From Eumeta japonica (taxonomy: Eukaryota; Arthropoda; Insecta; Lepidoptera; Psychidae): DNA of 64,000 nt. Shown in pieces: positions 51,001 through 59,406 of this stretch. Within the stretch, counting starts at the first letter, position 1; each line of letters begins with the position of its first letter. A model generated the notes under the pieces. The model was given only the letters and a program-made list of their open reading frames with translations, was not told the DNA's origin and ran no database searches. Where the stretch lies: assembly GCA_005406025.1 (NCBI GenBank), contig BGZK01001379.1:1-64000 (forward strand), read 5' to 3'. The translations under genes and the position numbers were made by a program.

Positions 51001-54000
51001 AGCTTCCACGTCCATTTTGTTCAACGCTAAGATCACAACTGAACATCGCCATTGTGTAGATCCTTTTCATCCATCGCATGGCCATTTTGCTGGACAAGCG
51101 CTGGCCCATCATGTAGAGGAGCCATAAGACAGATAAAACGAACAGCCAAAGAGTTCCATTTTCAAATGTAGTAACTAGGTTACTATTTTAATATTATTTA
51201 TAAAAGTTGCCAATTTCAGACAGTTATAGTGCGCCCCATATATATTCAACAAATTGACATTAAATATGTTAATTAGCAGCACTTTATCCGACTATGTTTC
51301 ATGAGGGCGCTTCAAAAACGCCGAACGTATTATGTCAGCCTCCCACTTATTGACATCAATCATATCCCTCGTACGCCTGCGCGCACGGCGCCTCGAATAC
51401 GCTACCCCTGAGCGTCACGGGTGGGCGCTACAGCTAATATTAAATTATTGCTATCATTGTTAAGATTAGATGGACGGTGTGACGAAATATTTTTGTAAAA
51501 TATACCAGGAGTTGATTCTGATGACATTTCAATGTCGTAATTGGTTTAACCGGTCAGGTCCTAGAGCACCGCGTGTTATATTTTGCTAAAAACAAATCTG
51601 AACAAAGAGAAATAAGCTGGTTTTTGACGAGTCATAAAATTAGAACATGTTACATAAAAATATTAGACATTTGAAATTCAGATTTCCTTCCATATTTTTT
51701 TTATGAGCAAAATTAGTGTTCTGTCTGTGATCGAATAATAGATGTACAACGAAAACATTTTCTTACGGTAATTATATTATATACGATTTTAAACGTCGAC
51801 AAAAACCATAAGAATCATTTGAAAGGCTTCGAATAGCGTACAGAGACGGCGACCCCTCTAAAGCGACCGTTCACCGCGGACGCGACGAATTTGAGCGCGG
51901 TCGTCGAGTAGCTCGGCGGACACAAGCAAGTGACCACCCTTTTCGACGGCTGTCACAGAAGACGCCGTGCCGATTGGGATCGGGAGATGCGCACGACTTG
52001 TGCATTCTCTGGTGAAATTTCATACCGACATCTTCGCGTAAGGAAGGTATCAGTATGAAATTTGACCGGGCACCGCACAACCGAACGCCAGCTGAGAAGC
52101 AGTGTTAGGTAGGATGATGACGGGACACGATTCGTAAAGTTTAAAGCGGACTCGTCGCGGGCTACCTCTGATACCGTTACGGGCCGCGAGTTATGGATTT
52201 CCCGATGCGATCCAGAGACGATGCCGCCAGCGGATAGTGTAGGTGTTTCAAGATGAACCGACGCGTACTAAAGTGAAGCGAGCGAGAAGTGTAGGCAAAA
52301 TTTTTACCACAAGTTCTTTTTTTCTTTGACGAGGTGTCCGGTATCTGCATCCTCGCGAGATCAAAGGAGGGTCAACGTTGAATGGTAATATCATCAAATC
52401 TTGGCCACGAGTGTTTCCCGCTGTGGGCAGCAAGCGATTGAACAACTTCCTTCGTGGGCTTACTGCTGGTAAATTAAATACTTTCGGTTGGAAAAATGAC
52501 TTCATGCATTTTCTTTTGAGAGGTGCCACTCTTCTTGTTTTAGTGAATTTTTTGAGTTACTTTTCATCTGTTTGATTCGAATATGGCACATCAACAGGAA
52601 ACGTTGTCATCATTAAAAATATATCAAGGCGAAACCGTTTACGAATTGCGTAAACTGCACTAATATGGCGGTAGATCGATTACGTACTAGGCTGCAATAA
52701 GCGAATTTTGCAACAACCTGACCGTTCATTTGTAGCGAATCGTTTTGAACTTTTTAAAATTCAACTCTATTCTTAAATGTCACATACATAATAATTAAGC
52801 ATCATCGGAATGTATTGCCACGTCGTTTGCCGAAAGATCGGTTTAAACACAATCTACCTAAGTTTTGAGAATCGAAGCAATGTTGATATGAAAGCAACCG
52901 TTAGAAATCACTATGATTATTACTTATCGCTTTACTATGCGAGTGGAATTGAACAATATTTGAAGACGTGAATAAATCTTTTGGTGCATAGCCAAAACGA
53001 AAATTTAAAAGCACCGTCCGTTGTCTTTATCGATTTAATTTAATGGAATTAACTCGTAAAAATTTTAAAGAAGTTGATGCAAAAACTGTAACGCGCTAAT
53101 AACGAAACATGTGGTCGAAGCGCCAAGGCCACGAGCAGGCGGCGGTGGCGCGGTCGAAAGCGAAACGATGGCTAATGGACCGGAATATTAAATAAGCGCT
53201 TACTTCTTCATGCACGTTTCTGACGAGAACGGAGGCGGGAATGGTTAAAATTGCGTTTTCCATTGCGTGCGAAATCATTAAGTTTATGGGCGAAAATTAA
53301 AAAGTATTAGACATTAATATTAATATCATTGTTAAGTTGATATCATTGCCATTATAATTGCATTGCATTGGTAAGTTAATATCATTGCTATTATAACTTC
53401 ACAGTACCCAATGCAATACGGGGCAGCCTCGGTGCACAACCACTTACTGCGGTTACTGGATTGTAACTTGGCTGGTTGTGGGCCTATCGCTGCGTACTAC
53501 ACCCGTTCGCTAGTTTTCACTTCGCATAACCATAAAAAGTAAAGTGTACCTCACAGACGGAAGGATATTATACAAGATCGGCTCTATAACTACATCCGTT
53601 GTGGGTTAACTATTAGTCTAAGATCCGGCATTAGAAAAATGTACCCTCATCTGTCAACTGAATCAAATAATGTTTTAGAGGCAGATAACATATATTATAA
53701 ATTTATGAGAACAATGTCTGCCACCCTAGTCCTGCTGCTATTAACTAATTAATTAATTAGTAATTAATTTTTTGCTTCTTGTGTTAATTCCATATCGTAA
53801 GTAAAAAACTTTCGAATATAATGTTTTGCAACTTGTTACGATAGGCAGCTACCTTTATGAGTGCTACAGATACCTATAGCCAAGTGTAAACAGGGAGATA
53901 AACCGAACTTATTTCCCTCATCTGTTATTGTAAATAAAAAATATTAATACATATGTAAAGTTTACAAAATTCTAAATATATCTATAACTGGCAGTTACTG

Positions 54001-55060
54001 TGAAATTATTTGCAGCCTACATAAAAAAAAGTAATTAATGTTGATAGCAGCAGGTCTACTAGGGTAGCAGACATTGCTCTCATAAATTTATAATACTGTT
54101 ATCTGCCTCTAAAACATTATTTGATTCAGTTAACAGATGAGGGTATATTTTTCTAATGCCGGATATTAGACTATACTATTTAACGGATTATTAAAGTGGA
54201 GTTTAATTCACTAAGAACTCGAATATAATTCATTGAGGTCTTTATTAAAAACATATTTCTTGAGTCTACGAATTAAATCATCTATAGACGAAAATTTTAG
54301 AGTTATTCATAAAAACGATTTGAATATGTAGAAAACAATAAAATAATATAACACTGATAAAATTATGGTGTCATAATTTTTTCCTTAGCTGTAATTATTT
54401 ACTTATAAATAGCACTGATATTTACTTATTTCATTTTAAAGCAAGGAAACCACAAGGAAATATATTATTTTTTATATGTATGTTGCGGTCTTGAAAAGTA
54501 ACCAATTTAAGACTAGTTATAATAATATTATATATCCAATAACTTAATGCTGGTTAGCTCTAAACCAACGGGCCTAATATGACACCCTAGAGAAGTCTAT
54601 ATCTTTCTAGCGTCAAATCAATAAATGAAAGAGGTAGTCATATAAAAATACTCTTCTCTGGGATAGCCTTAGAGAAGAGTTTCGATATAAGACTATCCGT
54701 TCTACGTCCGTGGTCCTAGAACTTGTTACTGACGACCGATTAAGCCCTCGTAACTTTAAAGCAAGTATATTCAAATTCACATCGATAATGAAATATGGTT
54801 CGTGGGTCAGAAGGATAGCAGAGCAATATAAGCGTCTAAAACGTGAATACCTATAAAAGCGACGAGATCCTGTGTTTCCATATCGCCGCGCCTCAGCACG
54901 GTCCTCACGTTTAGCCACCATTCTTGATCTATATATTCTATGGTATCCTTTTCTGGCCCAGACTTCTGTGGGATCTTCTCGGCGTCCAGATCGTTCTGGC
55001 TGAAGAACGGCGATTTGACACTAGTTCCGATGTACACAGTGGACGGGGACGTAACGGACA
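28945..55060 (-). CDS. Exn: Ephexin, DH-PH-SH3 Rho GEF (long form)
   Basis: Exons, minus strand: 55060-54851, 42826-42720, 42184-42058, 41934-41415, 40724-40504, 39083-38951, 35949-35811, 33680-33473, 33229-33047, 32557-32184, 32000-31708, 31403-31271, 31017-30810, 29108-28945. Every junction has GT/AG and matching phase; about 1005 residues. The DH domain runs from KFELLTSEASYLNSL to QRVTRLPLLMDAVLKNL. The PH domain has RRWLVRSGELTRLVW, LYLFNDYLVVTKK, TLLENHEGRTVEM and SCASETDVSRWSEAL. The SH3 domain has AAVYAYAPEQPDELPLSEGD and GWFPGSYTVEI. The tail VRARNLRQRYRLLALS is the ephexin hallmark. The N-terminus is low-complexity with PPPPPPAPVGPPPVG and EVPPPLPKK, possible SH3 ligands. Ephexins activate RhoA/Rac/Cdc42 downstream of Eph receptors and in synaptic homeostasis. 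The true start lies upstream (candidate ATG 59341). The core is certain; the far 5' exons are less so. Confidence 0.88.
37192..37340 (-). promoter_or_regulatory. Probable promoter / 5' UTR exon of short Ephexin
   Basis: A CpG-rich island within AT-rich intron, with GGCGGCCCGCC and GTACGCGCCGCC words on the minus strand, ending at GTGAGTC after 37192, a good splice donor. It lies 1.2 kb upstream of the short-isoform ATG at 36032. The transcription start is inferred. Confidence 0.45.
37545..38210. mobile_element. Nested Helitron/SINE-like repeats with hexamer array
   Basis: Two related ~140-bp segments (about 37545-37690 and 37745-37900) each read TCTGTCTCTCCGTC-like, then CTGGTCCGATTTACGAT-like, then a GGCTTTCGTCCGCGGTTTTA-type minus-strand end with GTGAACAT. 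They are followed at about 37940-38130 by a degenerate ATCGGGA-type array and a plus-strand terminus CGGGCAAAAGCTAG near 38190-38207. At least one non-autonomous Helitron end and one duplicated fragment are present. Exact borders could not be fixed. Confidence 0.55.
38335..38420. repeat. GGAACCC lepidopteran dispersed repeat fragment
   Basis: GGGTTCTGTACTTCAAAAAG followed by AAACGGAACCCTTATAG is an inverted GGTTCCGT/ACGGAACC type repeat fragment. A related one with GGACGGACGGACGG and GGTTCCGATTTTGC occurs at about 60730-60830. Both look like pieces of an abundant dispersed family. Confidence 0.4.
43240..43530. repeat. Degenerate ATCG/GAGAGC hexamer array
   Basis: The best-preserved example of the array: words such as GAATCGAAAGCGGGAT, GAAATCGAAATCGAGAGC and GAGCGAGATCGGA recur with a loose 6-bp register over about 290 bp. 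Translation of either strand gives Ser/Arg/Phe-rich or Glu/Ser-rich low-complexity frames (43179-43469 plus, 43203-43484 minus), which I do not regard as genes. It lies in an Ephexin intron. Confidence 0.65.
45886..45955 (-). promoter_or_regulatory. Candidate alternative first exon of Ephexin
   Basis: The minus strand reads a CpG-bearing stretch (CGTCCACTCGCGGCGCAGAC) followed by ACATCACAG and the donor GTACGTAC at 45885. Its GC content stands out from the surrounding intron. It contains no ATG, so it would be an untranslated first exon. Speculative. Confidence 0.3.
48136..50268 (+). pseudogene. Harbinger MADF/BESS accessory protein, frameshifted
   Basis: Three exons: 48136-48243, 48384-48622 and 49580-50268, with GTAAGT donors. 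Exon 1 begins MSTAWPHSEILNFLEFYRAE and exon 2 VSDAWNRISNNMGIPVDDLK, then LMTAFRTNLKKKKES, a MADF (SANT-like) DNA-binding domain. Exon 3 holds an acidic region, a BESS-like segment DDCDLYGKLLAKRLRQF and a Ser/Pro/Gln-rich tail. In Harbinger elements this protein partners the transposase for nuclear import and terminal-repeat binding. At least three one-base frameshifts are needed to connect the parts (near 48460, 49745 and 49860), so this copy is broken. Confidence 0.8.
48665..51015 (-). pseudogene. Harbinger DDE transposase, frameshifted
   Basis: Exons on the minus strand: 51015-50870 (MDVEALAAAAIYLFS, then a basic RRRRWWM region), 50791-50481 (FVRMSNSDFEF, QDTDWREAIPVKIRLALTLR, RSLHYLFKVS) and 49445-48665. 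The last carries the nuclease core: GAMDGKHVTI (first Asp), GRISDGGVF (second), then the C-terminal VVVENTFGILSNKFRVF block expected to hold the Glu. The phases fit at both introns. Two frameshifts break it: one after SNSDFEF (near 50703) and one after SPERV (near 49016). In both a TTTT run would read through if one more T were present. The host genes nearby have no such errors, so decay is likelier than poor sequence. Confidence 0.85.
51241..53605 (-). other. Ephexin intron with GC-rich patch and candidate exon
   Basis: About 51800-52480 is GC-richer than its surroundings. It includes a minus-strand frame from ATG 52505 (MKSFFQPKVFNLPAVSPRRK... to RQRKKELV) ending at a GTAAAA donor after 52308, phase 0. 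No acceptor is visible and an in-frame stop lies upstream, so it could only be an alternative first exon. I do not recognise the protein. A fold-back with AAATTTCATAC / GTATGAAATTT is present at about 52015-52065. Confidence 0.35.
53606..54183. mobile_element. MITE with long inverted repeats, TTAA-flanked
   Basis: The left arm (about 53615-53745) and right arm (about 54045-54175) are near-complementary over roughly 130 bp, sharing TAGTCTAA, ATCCGGCATTAGAAAAAT, GTTTTAGAGGCAGATAAC and GGGTAGCAGAC-type words with a few mismatches and indels. TTAA occurs at both outer edges (53606-53609 and 54180-54183), the piggyBac-type target. No open frame inside. A piggyBac-like MITE is the best guess; the precise termini differ by a few bases between arms. 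Confidence 0.7.
54851..55060 (-). CDS. Exn: Ephexin 5' coding exon (upstream part of long form)
   Basis: Open frame VTSPSTVYIGTSVKSPFFS...EYIDQEWWLNVRTVLRRGD to DLVAFI, acceptor CCACGTTTTTAG before 55060 and donor GTATTC after 54851. It leaves one nucleotide (G) that joins the 42826 exon (AG-GGC) to give ...DLVAFIEGESSDSGHLYESL in frame. It requires one nucleotide from the preceding exon. Codon content is balanced compared with the flanking AT-rich DNA. Membership of Ephexin is inferred from strand, order and phase. Confidence 0.65.
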
Positions 55061-55913
55061 CTAAAAACGTGGAGAAAACCGGTATCGTGGTGAATTGAGC
55101 TTTTATGGAAGATGTGGGAATAGAGATACCGGGTGTTCATTGTGAAAGGCGTTGTAATACTGAACATAACAATGTTTAATAATAATTGAGATTACGTAGC
55201 GATCTTTTAGCAGTCCATGATTAAGATGCCGGTATAGGAATTAAAAGAATATATAAACTATTTCGGAAATTAAATTAGATGCCAGTTTGAAAAATGAACA
55301 TTTTGCTAAAATATTTATACACATAATCATACGCGCAGTTCATGAAAACTCTTGCATATAATGCATATAAAATTAATATAGATTTAAAAACATAGTAGAT
55401 GTCCATATTCAACATTGTAAGGTAAATTCGGAAAAAATGCTTTTTATTTTCAGTCGTTCACCGAGATATCGTAACGTCAACAACGAACACTCCGGTATGG
55501 ATGAGCCGGCTCTGTTCACCTTGATCACCGATATTTCTGCGAAAGGTCTGCGGCCTTTGCGGCGGCCTCCTCTCCGAGATCATTTTTCATCATCATCGCA
55601 CGACACTAGATCAGTTTTCACTGCACAGTAGTCGACGCGCTGCACTTTCGAAGCGAAATGAACTCAACAATGGAATTTCACACACGAACATAATACCGCC
55701 ATCGGTTGCACTCGGCGCGCGATCGTTAACAGTCAGGTGCATACAAGAGAGACCTTATCGTGTCGATGGATTAGATGCCGTTGTCGATTACTAACAATTG
55801 TGATAATACCTAATGCACTAGAGTCGGTTGGCATGTTACGAAGGAAAATAGACGTAGTCAGTAATAATAGATATTTACAAAAAACCCCGCATACAAAAAA
55901 ACAATCGCGTTAC

Positions 55914-56109
55914 GTCCACGCCGGCTGCGCCGGCGCTGCTTCGGGCCGTTTCTCGCGCTCGCTCAGGGTCGCCCGGTGCCATTCGTTGCCTCAGAGCGTC
56001 GTATTTCTCGTCATATTTTCCCGTTTCAATGTTGCCCACTGAAACGTCGCCATTAGCGCCGGTTCTCGGTCGCAGAGCGATTTCGTCTAATGACCCTCCT
56101 ACGCCTCGG
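55914..56109 (-). CDS. Candidate alternative coding exon, Ephexin locus
   Basis: The acceptor TTGTTTGACCACAG and the donor GTAACG bound a 196-nt open frame, RGVGGSLDEIALRPRTGA...YDEKYDALRQRMAPGD...AAGVD, with coding-like composition. It ends in phase 0, which fits the 42184 exon but not the 54851-55060 exon. It might therefore be an alternative to the 55060 + 42826 pair. I do not recognise the protein segment. Confidence 0.4.
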
Positions 56110-57408
56110 CTGTGGTCAAACAATTAGTACGCTTTGAAAAGAATGATTTCACCGGCAACGTTAAAAACTAGACTAGCGATATTTTAGAAACGGAAATTGG
56201 TAATGTCCTACAAAAGTATGAATGGAAAACTGCGACCGAAGACCTTAATTGAAGGTGAACCTCGATAGAGTTATCTGACCGCCTTTAGTTCTCTGTTCGA
56301 AGGAAGAGTTTATAGTTTCATATTTATCGGACTATATTTATCAGTTGTATAGTTACACAGTGAATATTTAAATAGTGTGACTGAATAGACCTACCTAAAT
56401 GAAATATATGTTTACCCAAAACTAGTAATATACAAAATTTTGGAACTTTAGCATCGACTTAACTCATGCGATAATAAAAATTTCAGGCCTCATAGTGGAA
56501 AACTAAAAGCGGATTGAGAGGGGGGGGGGGGGGGGTGTCATGGCCCAAGGTCGGGTCTTCGTTAGTGTAACCAAATTAGAGCCAATTTCTGACAGAACCT
56601 TGTGTGTATTACTTTCTCCTGACGCGAAGGCACGATCCGCCCTGGTTGATTGAATGTCGTATATTAGAAATTATGACCCGAGTCATTCAGTTGTTATGAA
56701 AGATCAAAGTCACGTCGGTATAATCCCAAATTTATACCACATTAATATTGCAGGTTGGTACTTGGAGAATTCATTAGTATAATTTGCCACTTTCTAGTTC
56801 TTTTTCAATTTCGCCGATTCGATTATTACAACACGTTTAGCGACGCAGCATCGTCAGAAGGATCATCTGCATTTCCAGCATTATATAACACAGGTATTTC
56901 ACTGAATAATACCACCGATGCAAGAAATCTCTAGTGACGACTTTTACATCTGCACACAAAACGTGTTTGGAAGCCTTTAACAGTACTATCACAATATTTA
57001 TTATTGTCCTTTGGATTATTATCTGATCAAATCGATATAGTACAGGCATTGTAATTATATTGCGTGTGTGCGCGTGCGTGTGTAACTAACATTTGATAAC
57101 GATTTTTCAAGATTCTGTAAGTTGACCGAATGGTGTCAGCCGAGACGCGAGCCGCACACCGGTGACCCTTCGGTTCCGGTCAGCTGGTTTCGTGATCAGC
57201 GAATCGAAACCTTTATAACGCGGATGTGTTGCAGACAAAGATAGCATTTTATGAAGTAACTTGCGTGAAATTACAGTCACAAAACGAGTCATTTTTCAGG
57301 TTGGATATCGGAGATTGTTGGACACTGTCCCACTACAATACTCCATCACAATAGAGTGTTACGCATTGTTTTTTTTTAATCCATTAACAAGAGATGAAAT
57401 ATTTTAAA

Positions 57409-57518
57409 TATTATTCAAAAAGGGAACTGCATTATTCTACGTCATTATTCGCCTTCCCAACTTTAATGCAGTTCCCTTTTTGAATAATAGTTGGGAAGGC
57501 GAATAATGACGTAGAATA
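57409..57518. repeat. Interlocking perfect inverted repeats A-B-A'-B'
   Basis: A (57409-57434, 26 bp) has its exact reverse complement at 57464-57489. B (57433-57462, 30 bp) has its exact reverse complement at 57489-57518. The order A-B-A'-B' means the two stems cannot form as ordinary nested hairpins: either one or the other forms, or a pseudoknot. All pairing is perfect. See findings. Confidence 0.95.
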
Positions 57519-59142
57519 TGCTTGGAGAGGAAAGCCTTGATCGTAATATTTTATTGAGAGCAAGAAATGGCGAGGTTATTGAATTCTAAAACAATACGAC
57601 AACATTATATAAACAACACAAAGTAGTTTGGAATAACATAAATGTATATGGGTGAACTGTAGGCCCTCTCCAATGACAACACAATGGTAGATACAATGAG
57701 TAACGCTGAAATATCACGGAAGCGAAAACTTGCTTGTTCTATCTTAGGTACAATGAAATCTATGCAGAACTATGCCATCGTGTGCCAAGAAATGTATATT
57801 GGTGGTAGCTCCGTGTACTATTTTCGTAAATGCCTGCAAAAACACGAGATACAGTATATAAACACTACACATAGGTAACACTACGATGCACAGACGTGAA
57901 TGATGTCAGATTGAATTCGCGACACTATAAAAACCACGGCGTTAAAGGTTATTGCGTAATATTAAATTTCACCATAAATTTTATATTTTTAATAGTAAGA
58001 TAATTACTAAATATTATTAAATGCACCGATGGCGGTATCACTTTCACTGAGGCGATTTTAACGGACACTATCCGCGAGGCGTCCGAACGAGTGCGCGGGC
58101 GCAGGGCGAACTCGCGCGCGCGCCGCGGCCACCCGCCGTCCCTCTCTCACATCGAGCCTTTGCCGGCAATTGCAATGGCCGGCATGTTACGTGGGCGCAA
58201 ACAGATCACCATTTAAGATCAACCCTCGAAACAGGTCCGGTTATAATGACATAAACTATGACTATTCATAGTGAGGTCATTATTTTTCATCAAGTGTGTT
58301 ACAAAATGTTATTTACTCTTAAAAAATGTAAATATTAACCTTGGGTACCACGAGATTTTAAATATTTTAACAATTTTTTGGGAAATTGTGATATAACGAA
58401 ATTTTCTATTGGTATACAATTAAATACAATTATTTCTAAAGTAGGATAAAACCAATTTTACGCATGTATATCTTTCTACAATTTAAAAGGAACATTAATC
58501 AATCGCGTACGATAAAATGAATTCATTTGGAAACGATAAATTTTATTATATAAACAATTATTATAAATTATAAACTTGAACCGAAACTGTTCTCAGAATG
58601 CAAATCGCCTCTATGTTTATGAGCATACGTACACGTGCACTATTACTTAAGAACGTCTAGTCGACGAGCGCATGGAACGCCCGACGTGGGTGGAAATATT
58701 TGTGTTAAAATCAAACTTATGTTAAGTCCAACCTCTCTTAGACAATGGATCGGAGAAATATCCCGGCCGAGAGCGGCATATTACACGCCGCCCGCGCACA
58801 TTTAATAAGATCGCCATGTATCTGGCACGGCAAGTTTTCAATTAAGCAATCATTTCAACAAAAAACAATAGCACAACGGTAGATGCCAGTTCACCGTTTC
58901 TGCGGCAGACGATCGGTAAGGTTTTCTATTAGTTCAAGTGTGGAGTGTGGACGAGGAAGTGCATTTAGATGCAGATAAAAGCCCGATTTGTAAATAGAAA
59001 CGGGTCGCGATACTATTTAATGTATTGACAATTTCAATGCTTAACAGACCGGTGTAATCGTACGTTTTGCTCGCGCGATGTGTGCTCGCGCAACGATCTA
59101 TGAAGACATCGATCGAGACAAAATTCGCCATATAAAGAGAAC
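57519..59142 (-). other. Ephexin intron/5' region with CpG-rich block
   Basis: Mostly AT-rich. At about 58060-58210 there is a marked CpG-rich block (GCGCGGGCGCAGGGCG, GCGCGCGCGCCGCGGCC), the strongest in the window, a candidate promoter. The small frame 57684-57878 has no recognisable relatives. No exon was accepted. Confidence 0.4.
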
Positions 59143-59341
59143 CCAAGAAATCGATTCCGTGCTCGGTATTATTTCGGTTGCGTTTATTGTGCAACGCGGC
59201 AGTTGCACAACCGTTTCGAGATTTTGTGCATTCTAGAGTGAGTTCGCCTTCGTCGGCTGCATTCCGCTCAGGCTCTACGGTCCGATTGAGTGGCGGGCTA
59301 TCTTTGAGGTTACTCGACGAAGGTTGGTTATTAGATAGCAT
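59143..59341 (-). CDS. Exn: Candidate first coding exon of long Ephexin
   Basis: ATG at 59341 opens MLSNNQPSSSNLKDSPPLN...EGELTLECTKS...TEHGIDFL, with a GT at 59142 leaving one nucleotide, which fits the 55060 exon. The joined CDS would be 3219 nt, 1072 residues. The donor GTTCTC is weak, and two others (after about 59064 or 59052) are possible. The frame is open upstream to about 59406 without another ATG. Composition is coding-like but the sequence is unrecognised, so this is a proposal. Confidence 0.4.
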
Positions 59342-59406
59342 AATAACTTCCTGCAGCGCGCTCAAACACTCCGGCGCACTAAAAACGTCTATAATTTCAC
59401 AGCGGC

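Larger units (their letters stand above)
47889..51124. mobile_element. PIF/Harbinger DNA transposon, 3.2 kb, two genes
   Basis: The ends carry a 22-bp perfect terminal inverted repeat (GGCTCCTCTACATGATGG...) at 47890-47911 and 51102-51123, with one unmatched outer base. The 3-bp duplication TAA lies at 47886-47888 and 51125-51127. Three-base TAA/TTA duplications, a DDE_Tnp_4 transposase and a MADF/Myb-like partner gene define the PIF/Harbinger superfamily. The partner is on the plus strand and the transposase on the minus strand, with exons interdigitated. Subterminal inverted repeats (CCTCTACATGATGG / CCACCATATAGAGG) lie near the left end. It is inserted in a mariner. Confidence 0.92.
46824..51240 (-). 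mobile_element. mariner element, interrupted by a Harbinger
   Basis: The termini GGGTGCACTAAAAATTTCTG (46826 onward) and its inverted partner ending at about 51238 match at roughly 20 of 26 positions, with TA at each end. On the minus strand, broken frames give SREN-FRSLIFYHFKC and RKTTIYNWFSEFKRG (helix-turn-helix), FVTVINAIRRMIETDGHVTY, WDVVTGDET followed by a stop (first catalytic Asp), HHDNGSSHT (second) and NPAHSPDLAPYDF (third). The spacing of the last two fits the mariner D34D triad. Removing 47889-51124 leaves about 1.2 kb, a normal mariner length. Stops and frameshifts make it inactive. It belongs to the Tc1-mariner superfamily. Confidence 0.82.

Noticed and set aside
54613..54921. 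102-residue minus-strand frame
   Set aside because: It overlaps the Ephexin exon 54851-55060 in another frame and reads into intron; no motif.
57684..57878. 64-residue plus-strand frame near the A-B-A'-B' repeat
   Set aside because: No known motif and no splice or promoter support.
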